From: an uncultured Actinomycetes bacterium
Lineage (GTDB): Bacteria; Actinomycetota; Actinomycetes; Nanopelagicales; Nanopelagicaceae
DNA: 5,151 nucleotides
Direction: 5' to 3'
Assembly: GCA_903922745.1 (NCBI GenBank)
Contig: CAIXVA010000079.1
Location: 1-5,151, forward strand
Of this stretch, positions 1-5,134 are shown piece by piece. The notes under the pieces are model-generated. The model searched no databases, was not told the origin of the DNA, and saw only the letters and a list, made by a program, of their open reading frames with translations. The number at the start of each line of letters is the position of its first letter. The first letter of the stretch is position 1. A program made the position numbers and the translations under genes.

Positions 1-528
1 GGAACTCTTTCAATCTTCCTACTTCCCTTTATTGGTCATCTGATTGGTTTAGACACCCGTGAATTTGGTTCGTGGGCAGGAGCTGCAGTTCACGATGTTG
101 GACAAGTTGTTGCAACCGCTTCTGTGTGGGGCGATGGCGCAGATAAGTATGCAATCGTTGTGAAACTTTCACGAGTCTGCTTGTTAGCTCCAATTGTTTT
201 GATTCTGTCTATTCGCCATCGTCGTTGGTTAACTGCGCAAGGTAAGACTGCAACAGCTTCTGCAAAAGTTCCGCTAATTCCATACTTTGTACTTGGATTT
301 ATCGCTGTTGCAGTTCTGAACAACCTGGTCGACATTAATGATCGAGTTCATGGAGACATTGTTTTAACCAGCAAGCTTCTACTTGGCGCAGGCCTTGTGG
401 CACTTGGTTCAGGCGTTCGTTGGAAGGCGATCCGTGCTATCGGTCCACGCCCAATGGCAATGGGCATGATCGCCTGGGTAATTGTTGCCGGGGTCGCTTT
501 GGCTGCGGTTAAAGTGACTGGGCTGTAG
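1..528 (+). CDS. YeiH-family putative sulfate exporter, C-terminal part (5' end outside window)
   Basis: The frame is open from the first base and ends at TAG 526-528, giving 175 residues. YeiH/UPF0324 proteins are usually about 330-350 residues, so roughly the C-terminal half is present and the true start lies upstream. The family signature is visible near the window start: an FGSWAGAAVHDVGQVVA stretch at partial residues 22-38, followed by a KLSRVCLLAP segment, both typical of this family (many members have HE where this one has HD). Several hydrophobic stretches separated by short basic loops (for example IRHRRW) indicate an integral inner-membrane protein. The family is annotated as putative sulfate exporter by similarity; the transported substrate is not experimentally settled for most members. 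An internal ATG at 124 lies after the conserved FG-W-G/HD motif and is not a plausible start. A small cysteine-rich gene follows nine bases after the stop. The family call is confident, the substrate is not. Confidence 0.85.
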   Translation, partial: GTLSIFLLPFIGHLIGLDTREFGSWAGAAVHDVGQVVATASVWGDGADKYAIVVKLSRVCLLAPIVLILSIRHRRWLTAQGKTATASAKVPLIPYFVLGFIAVAVLNNLVDINDRVHGDIVLTSKLLLGAGLVALGSGVRWKAIRAIGPRPMAMGMIAWVIVAGVALAAVKVTGL

Positions 529-537
529 TCTTTAAGT

Positions 538-660
538 ATGTGCAGCAAAGTGGTGTGTAGAAATTGTGGAAAGTTCACTTGGTCCGGCTGCGGCGAGCAT
601 ATTGAAGAAGCCTTGGCTGGAGTGACTGACAATGACCGCTGCGCCTGTCCTCACAATTAG
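538..660 (+). CDS. 40-residue cysteine-rich small protein (possible zinc-binding)
   Basis: This ORF of 40 codons plus TAG starts at ATG 538, only three sense codons after the stop of the YeiH-like gene and in the same frame; that stop is the in-frame block upstream, so ATG 538 is the only ATG start. The protein has six cysteines (C2, C7, C10, C18, C35, C37) and two histidines (H21, H39) in 40 residues. The core reads CRNCGKFTWSGCGEHIEEAL, then a GV spacer and a terminal RCAC. From memory this matches a family of short uncharacterised bacterial proteins with the pattern CxxCGKxTWxGCGxHxxxAL...RCxC, common in actinobacteria. The paired cysteines suggest a zinc or other metal knuckle; that is inference. 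No strong Shine-Dalgarno is seen, so translation may be coupled to the upstream gene. Random sequence is unlikely to give this arrangement, so I treat it as a real gene of unknown function. Confidence 0.72.
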   Translation: MCSKVVCRNCGKFTWSGCGEHIEEALAGVTDNDRCACPHN

Positions 661-754
661 TCGCATCCTCATTTCCACCCAATACGGCAAGCAATCGTGA
701 CCTTTTCGTTACCTGTTCTTCCTATCTATTAGGCCTACCCACGCGTAGATTTCC

Positions 755-804
755 AGAGTCCGAAGGCTTTGACCCCTCAAAACCCGATGACCTTCGAAGG
801 CTCT
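755..804 (+). repeat. Repeat cluster with palindrome CCTTCGAAGG, possible operator
   Basis: CGAAGGCT occurs twice as a direct repeat at 761-768 and 795-802. The second copy is part of a perfect 10-base palindrome, CCTTCGAAGG, at 791-800. CGAAGG (761-766) also forms an inverted repeat with CCTTCG (791-796), and flanking AGAG (755-758) can pair with CTCT (801-804). A palindrome with a central CG just upstream of a sugar transporter gene is the form expected for LacI-family operators, although it is shorter than most of them. It could instead fold as a leader RNA hairpin. The repeats are seen directly; the operator role is inference. Confidence 0.4.
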
Positions 805-814
805 AATTAATAGA

Positions 815-820
815 AAAGGA
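815..820 (+). promoter_or_regulatory. Ribosome binding site of the solute-binding protein gene
   Basis: AAAGGA lies just upstream of two consecutive ATG codons at 823 and 826. It is two bases from the first and five bases from the second. The usual spacing favours ATG 826; choosing 823 adds only one methionine. Confidence 0.6.
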
Positions 821-825
821 CGATG

Positions 826-2142
826 ATGTCAGATCTAAATAATGGCATTTCCCGCCGCTCGGTACTTAAGGGTGCTGCAGTTGGTGGTCTCGGATTAGCT
901 GCAGGTGGATCACTACTAGCTGGTTGCGGTTCAAAAGCAACTGGCCCACTTGCATACGGTGCACGTTCCGTAGACGCTGGTCCAACAGCACAGAACGAAG
1001 CTTTGATTGCTGCATACACAGCAAAGACAAAGAACGAAGTTAAGTACAACGCAACTGAATCAAATGCATTCCAGAACAACCTTTCACAGTATCTACAGGG
1101 AACACCTGACGATACTTTTGAGTGGATGGCTGGATACCGTATGCAGTTCTTCGCAGAGCAGGGTCTGCTCGCAGATCTAACCGGCGTATGGGATTCAATT
1201 GGCGATCAGTACTCAGAGAGCTACAAGATTGCTTCAACTGGTCTTGATGGCAAGCAGTACTTCGTTCCAAAATCATGGTACCCATGGGGTCTTCACTTCC
1301 GTAAGTCAATGTTCCAAGACTTAGGTTTGAATGCAGACAACGTTACAAACTGGGATGAATACCTAAAGATGCTTGATGGTATGAAGAAGAAGGGTCTTGT
1401 TGGTTTCGCTGCCGGAGATAAGGGCGGCTGGGAAGCAATGGGAACATTCGACATCATCAACGCTCGCGTTAATGGTTACCAGTTCCACGTAGATCTACTT
1501 GCTGGCCGCGAAAAGTGGACAGATGCAAAGGTCACAGATGTGTTCACACACTGGGCTCAGTTGCTTCCATACATGAATCCAAACGTTCTAGATCTCGAGT
1601 GGGATGGAGCTATGCAGCTTCTTCTACAGAAGAAGGCTGGATCAATGCTTATGGGTTCATGGTTCGGTGGAAACTTTAAGGAGCAATCAGATGCTGATTA
1701 CGCTGACCTTTCAATCATTCCATTCCCAGAAATTAATCCAGAGCACGGCCGCGACACAATCGATGCACCTATCGATGGTTGGTGTGTAGCTGCAAATGGA
1801 ACTAACAATGATGGCGGAGCAGACTTCTTGAAGTTTGCTGGTGACATGGAAGGTGTTAACGCAACACTTGCTGCAAAGGACAAGGATGGCAAGCTAATCC
1901 CTATGACTTCAGCAAACAGTGGCCAAGACACTGCTTCATACGATCCATTCCAGAAGGAACAGCTAGCAGTTATGGCTGAAGCCAAGTACATCACTCAGTT
2001 CCTTGATCGCGATACTCGTCCAGACTTTGCAGGCCCAGTTGTTGGTCCAGCAATCCAGTCATGGTTCAAGAATCCAAAGGATGTTGCAAAGATCCAAGAT
2101 ACTTTGCAGAAGCAGTGGGAAGCACTACCTCCTCTAGCGTAA
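826..2142 (+). CDS. Carbohydrate ABC transporter solute-binding lipoprotein (family 1, CUT1)
   Basis: This 438-residue protein is the extracytoplasmic binding component of a sugar importer. The N-terminus has a Tat-like twin-arginine motif (SRRSVLKG, R10-R11), a glycine/alanine-rich hydrophobic segment and a lipobox LLAGC with C34 as the likely lipidated residue, so the mature protein should be anchored to the outer face of the membrane. The rest has the length and pattern of the SBP_bac_1 / UgpB-type family: an N-terminal lobe with an aromatic-rich WMAGYRMQFFAEQGLLADLT stretch, a GKQYFVPKSWYPWGLHFRKS segment, a GSW motif near residues 281-283 and a tryptophan-rich C-terminus. Two permease genes follow, confirming the ABC context. 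The ligand cannot be deduced; a mono- or oligosaccharide is likely. Codon use is strongly biased (by eye Phe is 16 TTC to 4 TTT, Lys almost all AAG), unlike the downstream genes, which suggests high expression. An ATG at 823 is an alternative start. Confidence 0.9.
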   Translation: MSDLNNGISRRSVLKGAAVGGLGLAAGGSLLAGCGSKATGPLAYGARSVDAGPTAQNEALIAAYTAKTKNEVKYNATESNAFQNNLSQYLQGTPDDTFEWMAGYRMQFFAEQGLLADLTGVWDSIGDQYSESYKIASTGLDGKQYFVPKSWYPWGLHFRKSMFQDLGLNADNVTNWDEYLKMLDGMKKKGLVGFAAGDKGGWEAMGTFDIINARVNGYQFHVDLLAGREKWTDAKVTDVFTHWAQLLPYMNPNVLDLEWDGAMQLLLQKKAGSMLMGSWFGGNFKEQSDADYADLSIIPFPEINPEHGRDTIDAPIDGWCVAANGTNNDGGADFLKFAGDMEGVNATLAAKDKDGKLIPMTSANSGQDTASYDPFQKEQLAVMAEAKYITQFLDRDTRPDFAGPVVGPAIQSWFKNPKDVAKIQDTLQKQWEALPPLA

Positions 2143-2153
2143 TTACTTTGCAA

Positions 2154-2184
2154 TAATTTATTTTCGATTCGCGAAATTAAATTA
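2154..2184 (+). repeat. A/T-rich hairpin in the gap between binding-protein and permease genes
   Basis: Arms 2154-2166 and 2172-2184 are inverted repeats pairing 12 of 13 positions around a five-base loop, ATTCG. The single mismatch is T2161 against T2177. The stem is mostly A-T with a CG closing end. It starts 12 bases after the binding-protein stop in a 77-base gap, the place where stem-loops in malE-malF-type operons protect the upstream message from 3' decay. No T-run follows directly, so it is a weak candidate for a terminator by itself; an mRNA-stabilising or partial termination role is inference. Confidence 0.6.
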
Positions 2185-2219
2185 ACAAATTAGTTTAAAT
2201 TAGAGATAGGGTTACAAGT

Positions 2220-3134
2220 ATGAGCTCGACGGCGAAAGACATTAATAAAGTCTCTCGCCGTCGAGCCTTTTCCAAGGCAGACCGAACAACTCTCAGCGCT
2301 TTCGTAGGTATTCCGCTTTTCTTCCATTTGTTACTCGTATGGATCCCAGCGTTACTTACAATTCTTCTTTCATTTACATATTGGTCTGGTATCTCTATCA
2401 ACCGCATCAAGTGGGCCGGACTTGCAAACTATAAAAATATTTTCTTTGATACTCCTGCATTTTGGGAAGCTCTAAAAAACAATGTGATTTGGCTTGGCTG
2501 GTTTGGATTAATTGCTACGCCCTTAGGAATTTTGCTTGCTTACCAAATTGATCGCCAGATTCGTGGTCATAAGTTTTATGAAACTGCGTATTACTTACCT
2601 GTAGTTCTTTCACTTGCAGTGACTGGAATTATCTGGAACTTCCTATTGCGTCCAGATGGTTTCGTAAATGGACTCATGGGACGCGACATCGATAATGCAA
2701 TTTCATTCTTTGGTAACTACAACATCAATATTTACGTCATTTTAACGATTGCCTCGTGGCGACACATCGGCTACATCATGCTTTTGTATTTAGCTGGACT
2801 TAAGTCTGTAGATCTCTCACTTCGTGAGGCATCAGCCCTTGATGGCGCCACCGAATGGCAGACCTTCAAGAAGGTTGTTTTCCCTTCTATGAAGCCTGTA
2901 AACATCATTGTTATCGTGATTACGATCATCGAATCACTACGTGCATTCGACATTGTTTACATTATTTACGGCTCTTCAGCCGGATTCCCAATCTTAGGAA
3001 CCTTGGTATTCCAAAATATCGCAGGAGAAGGTGCATCTATGAAGGGTGCGGCATACGCGGTAATCCTCTTCGTTCTATCGATCGGACCAATCATCGCCTA
3101 CCTACGAGCAACCTTTAAGAGTGATGTCCAATGA
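2220..3134 (+). CDS. Carbohydrate ABC transporter permease 1 (MalF/UgpA type)
   Basis: This 304-residue integral membrane protein is one of the two permease subunits of the sugar importer. A basic cytoplasmic tail (R13-R15, K19, R22) leads into a first membrane segment near residues 29-52, and further hydrophobic segments bring the total to about six, as expected for this family. The cytoplasmic EAA loop that docks on the ATPase is clear at residues 203-222: E203, A204, G209, V219 and P222 fit the EAA-x3-G-x9-I-x-L-P pattern, with F221 in place of leucine. The start ATG has AGGG at 2208-2211, eight bases upstream, and no alternative start exists before the first membrane segment, although the first 17 codons carry an unusually stable hairpin. 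The gene follows the binding protein after 77 bases and overlaps the second permease by four. Codon use is less biased than in the binding protein. The substrate is unknown. Confidence 0.9.
   Translation: MSSTAKDINKVSRRRAFSKADRTTLSAFVGIPLFFHLLLVWIPALLTILLSFTYWSGISINRIKWAGLANYKNIFFDTPAFWEALKNNVIWLGWFGLIATPLGILLAYQIDRQIRGHKFYETAYYLPVVLSLAVTGIIWNFLLRPDGFVNGLMGRDIDNAISFFGNYNINIYVILTIASWRHIGYIMLLYLAGLKSVDLSLREASALDGATEWQTFKKVVFPSMKPVNIIVIVITIIESLRAFDIVYIIYGSSAGFPILGTLVFQNIAGEGASMKGAAYAVILFVLSIGPIIAYLRATFKSDVQ
2224..2271 (+). promoter_or_regulatory. Strong GC-rich hairpin plus TTTT inside the first codons of permease 1
   Basis: GCTCGACGGCGA (2224-2235) and TCGCCGTCGAGC (2255-2266) are a perfect 12-base inverted repeat. 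After one A-C mismatch, AGAC (2237-2240) pairs with GTCT (2250-2253), leaving a nine-base A/T-rich loop, ATTAATAAA. Sixteen of 17 positions pair. The stem is followed by CTTTT (2267-2271). It starts two bases after the ATG and spans codons 2-16. The shape resembles an intrinsic terminator or attenuator placed inside a coding start, and its stem could also hinder ribosome loading. It would set permease expression below that of the binding protein; the mechanism is inference, the structure is directly visible. Confidence 0.65.
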
Positions 3135-4027
3135 GCATTGACCTAGAGCTTCAGCAAGCAGCTATTAAGTACAAAAATAAGCAGAAGGTTAAGGATCGCT
3201 TTATCTCTGCCTTCATCGGTGTTTTTGCAATTGTGTGGATTTTCCCAATCGTTTGGACTATCTGGACTTCACTTCGTCCATATAAGGATGTTCGCGCACA
3301 TGGCGTTTTCTCAATGCCAAAGACTTTGAACTTAGATAACTACACAGAAGCAATCTCACGCATGGATCTTCCTTTGTATTTCTGGAACACAGCGGCAATC
3401 ACAATCCCAGCTGTTTTTCTAACATTATTTTTTGGTTCGTTGATTGCTTTCGTTGTTAGCCGTTACTCATTCAAATGGAATGTTTCGCTACTTCTACTTT
3501 TTACTGCGGGTAACCTGCTTCCAGCACAGTTAGTGTTCATTCCAGTGTTCAAGATGTACATCACCTTGGGCAAGGCAGTTGGAATGCCAAGAATCTTGTA
3601 TGACTCTCCTTGGGGAGTTGTCTTGATTCACGTTGCATTCCAGATGGGTTTTGCAACATTTGTTTTGTCTAGCTACATGAAGACTGTTCCAAAAGAAATC
3701 TCAGAATCTGCCATGGTTGATGGTGCAAGCGTCTTTGTTCACTACTCAAAGGTGATGTTGCCATTACTTCGTCCAGCATTGGCATCACTTGGTGTTTTGA
3801 TGACGACGTGGATTTACAACGACTTCTTCTGGGCGTTAGTTCTTATGTCCACCGATTCCAAACGTCCAATCACATCTGCATTAGGTCGCTTGCAAGGTGA
3901 ATTCGTAACGGATTACAACCTCTTGGCCGCTGGTGCGACAATCGCAGCGCTACCTACTTTGATCGTGTTCTTTGTACTGCGCAAGCAGTTTGTTTCAGGC
4001 TTAACACTCGGCTCTACAAAGGGCTAA
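3131..4027 (+). CDS. Carbohydrate ABC transporter permease 2 (MalG/UgpE type)
   Basis: This 298-residue protein is the second permease subunit and should form a heterodimer with permease 1 in the cytoplasmic membrane. A charged N-terminal tail of about 23 residues precedes a first membrane segment (about 24-48) and a WTSLRPYKD stretch, typical of the MalG-like branch (compare S-x-K/R-P in family members). The EAA loop is at residues 192-211: E192, A194, G198, L210 and P211 match the consensus, with V208 in the isoleucine position. The C-terminus (residues about 275-298) has the FFVLRKQFVSGLTLGSTKG ending, in the style of the (Q/K)(R/K)-x-F-x-x-G-x-x-x-G-x-x-K-G family terminus. Its ATG overlaps the TGA of permease 1 as ATGA, so translation is probably coupled; no good Shine-Dalgarno stands upstream. 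No ATPase gene follows, so the ATPase is presumably a shared MsmK/UgpC-like subunit encoded elsewhere. Confidence 0.92.
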   Translation: MSIDLELQQAAIKYKNKQKVKDRFISAFIGVFAIVWIFPIVWTIWTSLRPYKDVRAHGVFSMPKTLNLDNYTEAISRMDLPLYFWNTAAITIPAVFLTLFFGSLIAFVVSRYSFKWNVSLLLLFTAGNLLPAQLVFIPVFKMYITLGKAVGMPRILYDSPWGVVLIHVAFQMGFATFVLSSYMKTVPKEISESAMVDGASVFVHYSKVMLPLLRPALASLGVLMTTWIYNDFFWALVLMSTDSKRPITSALGRLQGEFVTDYNLLAAGATIAALPTLIVFFVLRKQFVSGLTLGSTKG

Positions 4028-4048
4028 TTCAGGAAAGTAGGGTTGGCA

Positions 4049-4999
4049 ATGAAAGCAATTCAGATCACCGAATTCGGTGGTCCAGACGTGATGCACTTAG
4101 TTGATCTAGAAACTCCAACTCCAGGTGAAGGCCAAGAACTTATTGAAGTCACTTCAATTGGAATTAACTATGCAGATACTCATCAAACAGAAAACTCTTA
4201 TTTATTTCCACAGAAACTTCCGTTGATTCCAGGCGTTGAAATTGTTGGAACAACACCGTCAGGTGTTCGAGTTCTTGCTTTGGTTGAAACCGGAGGATAT
4301 GCCCAGCAAGTTGCCACCCATAAGACATTTATGATTCCAATTCCAGTTGGCGTCACAGATGAACAAGCATTATGTATGTTGGTTCAAGGCTCAACTGCTT
4401 GGCATATTTTAAAAACTTTTGGCCACGTGCAACCAGGTGAGACTGTAGTTATTCATGCAGCAGCTGGTGGAGTTGGGACAATTGCTATTCAATTAGCAAA
4501 GATGTGGGGCGCAAAGGTAATTGCAGTTGCATCATCTGAAGGCAAGCGTGCTCTTGCAACTTCACTAGGAGCTGACGTAGTTGTAGAAGCAACACATGAA
4601 AACTTAGGCGAGGCCATCAGAACAGCAAATGGCGGCAAACGTGTAAATCTTGTGCTTGAAATGGTTGGTGGAAAAACTTTTGATGACAGCCTTGAAATTC
4701 TTGCACCATTTGGTCGCTTAGTTACTTACGGTATGGCATCACGCGTTGCACCGACAATGATTCAACCAGCTTCACTCATGGGTGGAAGCAAAACGATTAC
4801 AGGATTTTGGTTGCAACATTGCTTTGGTAAGAAAGAATTGATGAATGATGTAATTGAACAACTATTTGCCTTAGTTGTTGAAGGAAAGTTGAAGCCAGTA
4901 ATCGGTGCGACGTATCCAATGAGCCAAGCAGTTGTTGCTCATAAGGCGATGCGGAGCCGTGAAACAACAGGCAAAATCACGCTAGATCCAAAGGGGTAG
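4049..4999 (+). CDS. Zinc-free medium-chain dehydrogenase/reductase, NADPH:quinone oxidoreductase-like
   Basis: This 316-residue protein belongs to the QOR branch of the MDR superfamily, soluble cytoplasmic enzymes that use NADPH to reduce quinones, enones or aldehydes. The N-terminal GroES-like domain shows MKAIQITEFGG at the start, NYADTHQ at 40-46 and a PGVE motif at 61-64. The Rossmann domain carries the nucleotide-binding loop HAAAGGVG at 136-143, followed by a QLAKMWGAKVIAV stretch. The C-terminus ends RETTGKITLDP, typical of QOR proteins. The cysteines needed for the catalytic and structural zinc sites of alcohol dehydrogenases are absent. I chose ATG 4049 because it matches the family N-terminus and has TAGGG at 4038-4042; a TTG at 4043 is a possible alternative. 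The gene begins 21 bases after permease 2 without a terminator between, so it is probably in the same operon. Codon use differs from the binding protein (by eye Phe 1 TTC to 8 TTT). The substrate is not known. Confidence 0.88.
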   Translation: MKAIQITEFGGPDVMHLVDLETPTPGEGQELIEVTSIGINYADTHQTENSYLFPQKLPLIPGVEIVGTTPSGVRVLALVETGGYAQQVATHKTFMIPIPVGVTDEQALCMLVQGSTAWHILKTFGHVQPGETVVIHAAAGGVGTIAIQLAKMWGAKVIAVASSEGKRALATSLGADVVVEATHENLGEAIRTANGGKRVNLVLEMVGGKTFDDSLEILAPFGRLVTYGMASRVAPTMIQPASLMGGSKTITGFWLQHCFGKKELMNDVIEQLFALVVEGKLKPVIGATYPMSQAVVAHKAMRSRETTGKITLDPKG

Positions 5000-5010
5000 T
5001 TCGAAGTTTT

Positions 5011-5038
5011 TTGCCATTCCTCTGTATAGAGGTAGGCT
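5011..5038 (+). promoter_or_regulatory. Probable promoter of the tRNA-Thr gene
   Basis: TTGCCA (5011-5016) and TAGGCT (5033-5038) are separated by 16 bases and resemble the -35 and -10 boxes of a housekeeping sigma factor; TAGGCT-like -10 boxes are common in actinobacteria. Transcription would begin near 5045, about eight bases before the mature tRNA 5' end. The boxes sit in the 53-base gap after the oxidoreductase gene. The -35 match is partial. Confidence 0.5.
5019..5032 (+). repeat. Short inverted repeat in the tRNA promoter spacer
   Basis: CCTCT (5019-5023) and AGAGG (5028-5032) are a perfect five-base inverted repeat around GTAT. It lies exactly between the proposed -35 and -10 boxes. 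It is not followed by a T-run, so it is a poor terminator for the oxidoreductase gene. It may be a protein-binding site or chance. Confidence 0.35.
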
Positions 5039-5052
5039 CAGGCCTTGATCTC

Positions 5053-5125
5053 GCCCCCCTAGCTCAGTTGGTAGAGCGTTTCCATGGTAAGGAAAAGGTC
5101 ACCGGTCCGATTCCGGTGGGGGGCT
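5053..5125 (+). tRNA. tRNA-Thr (anticodon GGT)
   Basis: A full 73-base cloverleaf can be folded. The acceptor stem is GCCCCCC (5053-5059) with GGGGGGC (5118-5124) and discriminator T5125. The D arm is GCTC / GAGC with loop AGTTGGTA. The anticodon stem is TTTCC (5079-5083) with GGAAA (5091-5095), loop ATGGTAA, giving anticodon GGT at 5086-5088, which reads ACC and ACT threonine codons. The variable region is AGGTC and the T stem is ACCGG / CCGGT. The 3' CCA is not encoded (CGA follows), so it must be added enzymatically. Two loop bases are unusual: A at position 32 and C at position 55 (T loop TCCGATT where TTCGA is standard). Confidence 0.93.
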
Positions 5126-5134
5126 CGAAAGAGT

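Larger units (their letters stand above)
661..825 (+). promoter_or_regulatory. Leader / control region of the sugar ABC transporter operon
   Basis: These 165 bases hold no credible gene and separate the YeiH-side genes from the transporter operon, so the operon promoter should be here. A weak candidate is a -10-like TAGGCC at 730-735 with a TTACCT at 709-714 (15-base spacer); neither box matches consensus well. Downstream of it are a repeat cluster with a 10-base palindrome (755-804) and an A/T-rich stretch before the ribosome binding site. No intrinsic terminator for the preceding gene is evident. The location is supported by context; the exact promoter is not. Confidence 0.4.

Noticed and set aside
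124..528. ATG 124 as the start of a complete 134-residue protein
   Set aside because: The frame is open to base 1 and the conserved YeiH motif lies upstream of this ATG, so the gene is a 5'-truncated longer one.
348..632. Minus-strand open frame of 94 codons
   Set aside because: It runs antisense to the YeiH-like gene and the cysteine-rich micro-gene, both of which have recognisable family motifs; its protein shows no recognisable features.
741..746. ACGCGT palindrome in the leader region
   Set aside because: It is only six bases and does not extend, so it is expected by chance.
807..1079. Minus-strand open frame of 90 codons with a hydrophobic start
   Set aside because: It is antisense to the signal peptide and first lobe of the binding protein. 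The hydrophobic look is a by-product of the coding strand composition.
2855..3118. Plus-strand open frame of 87 codons inside permease 1
   Set aside because: It is a shifted-frame shadow of the EAA loop and C-terminus of permease 1, with a low-plausibility composition rich in Arg, His and Cys.
4043..4048. TTG 4043 as the start of the oxidoreductase
   Set aside because: ATG 4049 gives the MKAIQ-type N-terminus usual in the family and has TAGGG at a suitable distance. TTG 4043 would add only two residues and is kept as an alternative.
4997..5012. T-run (5007-5012) after the oxidoreductase stop as an intrinsic terminator
   Set aside because: There is a run of six T, but I find no convincing stem directly before it; TTCGAA at 5000-5005 is a bare palindrome without a loop.
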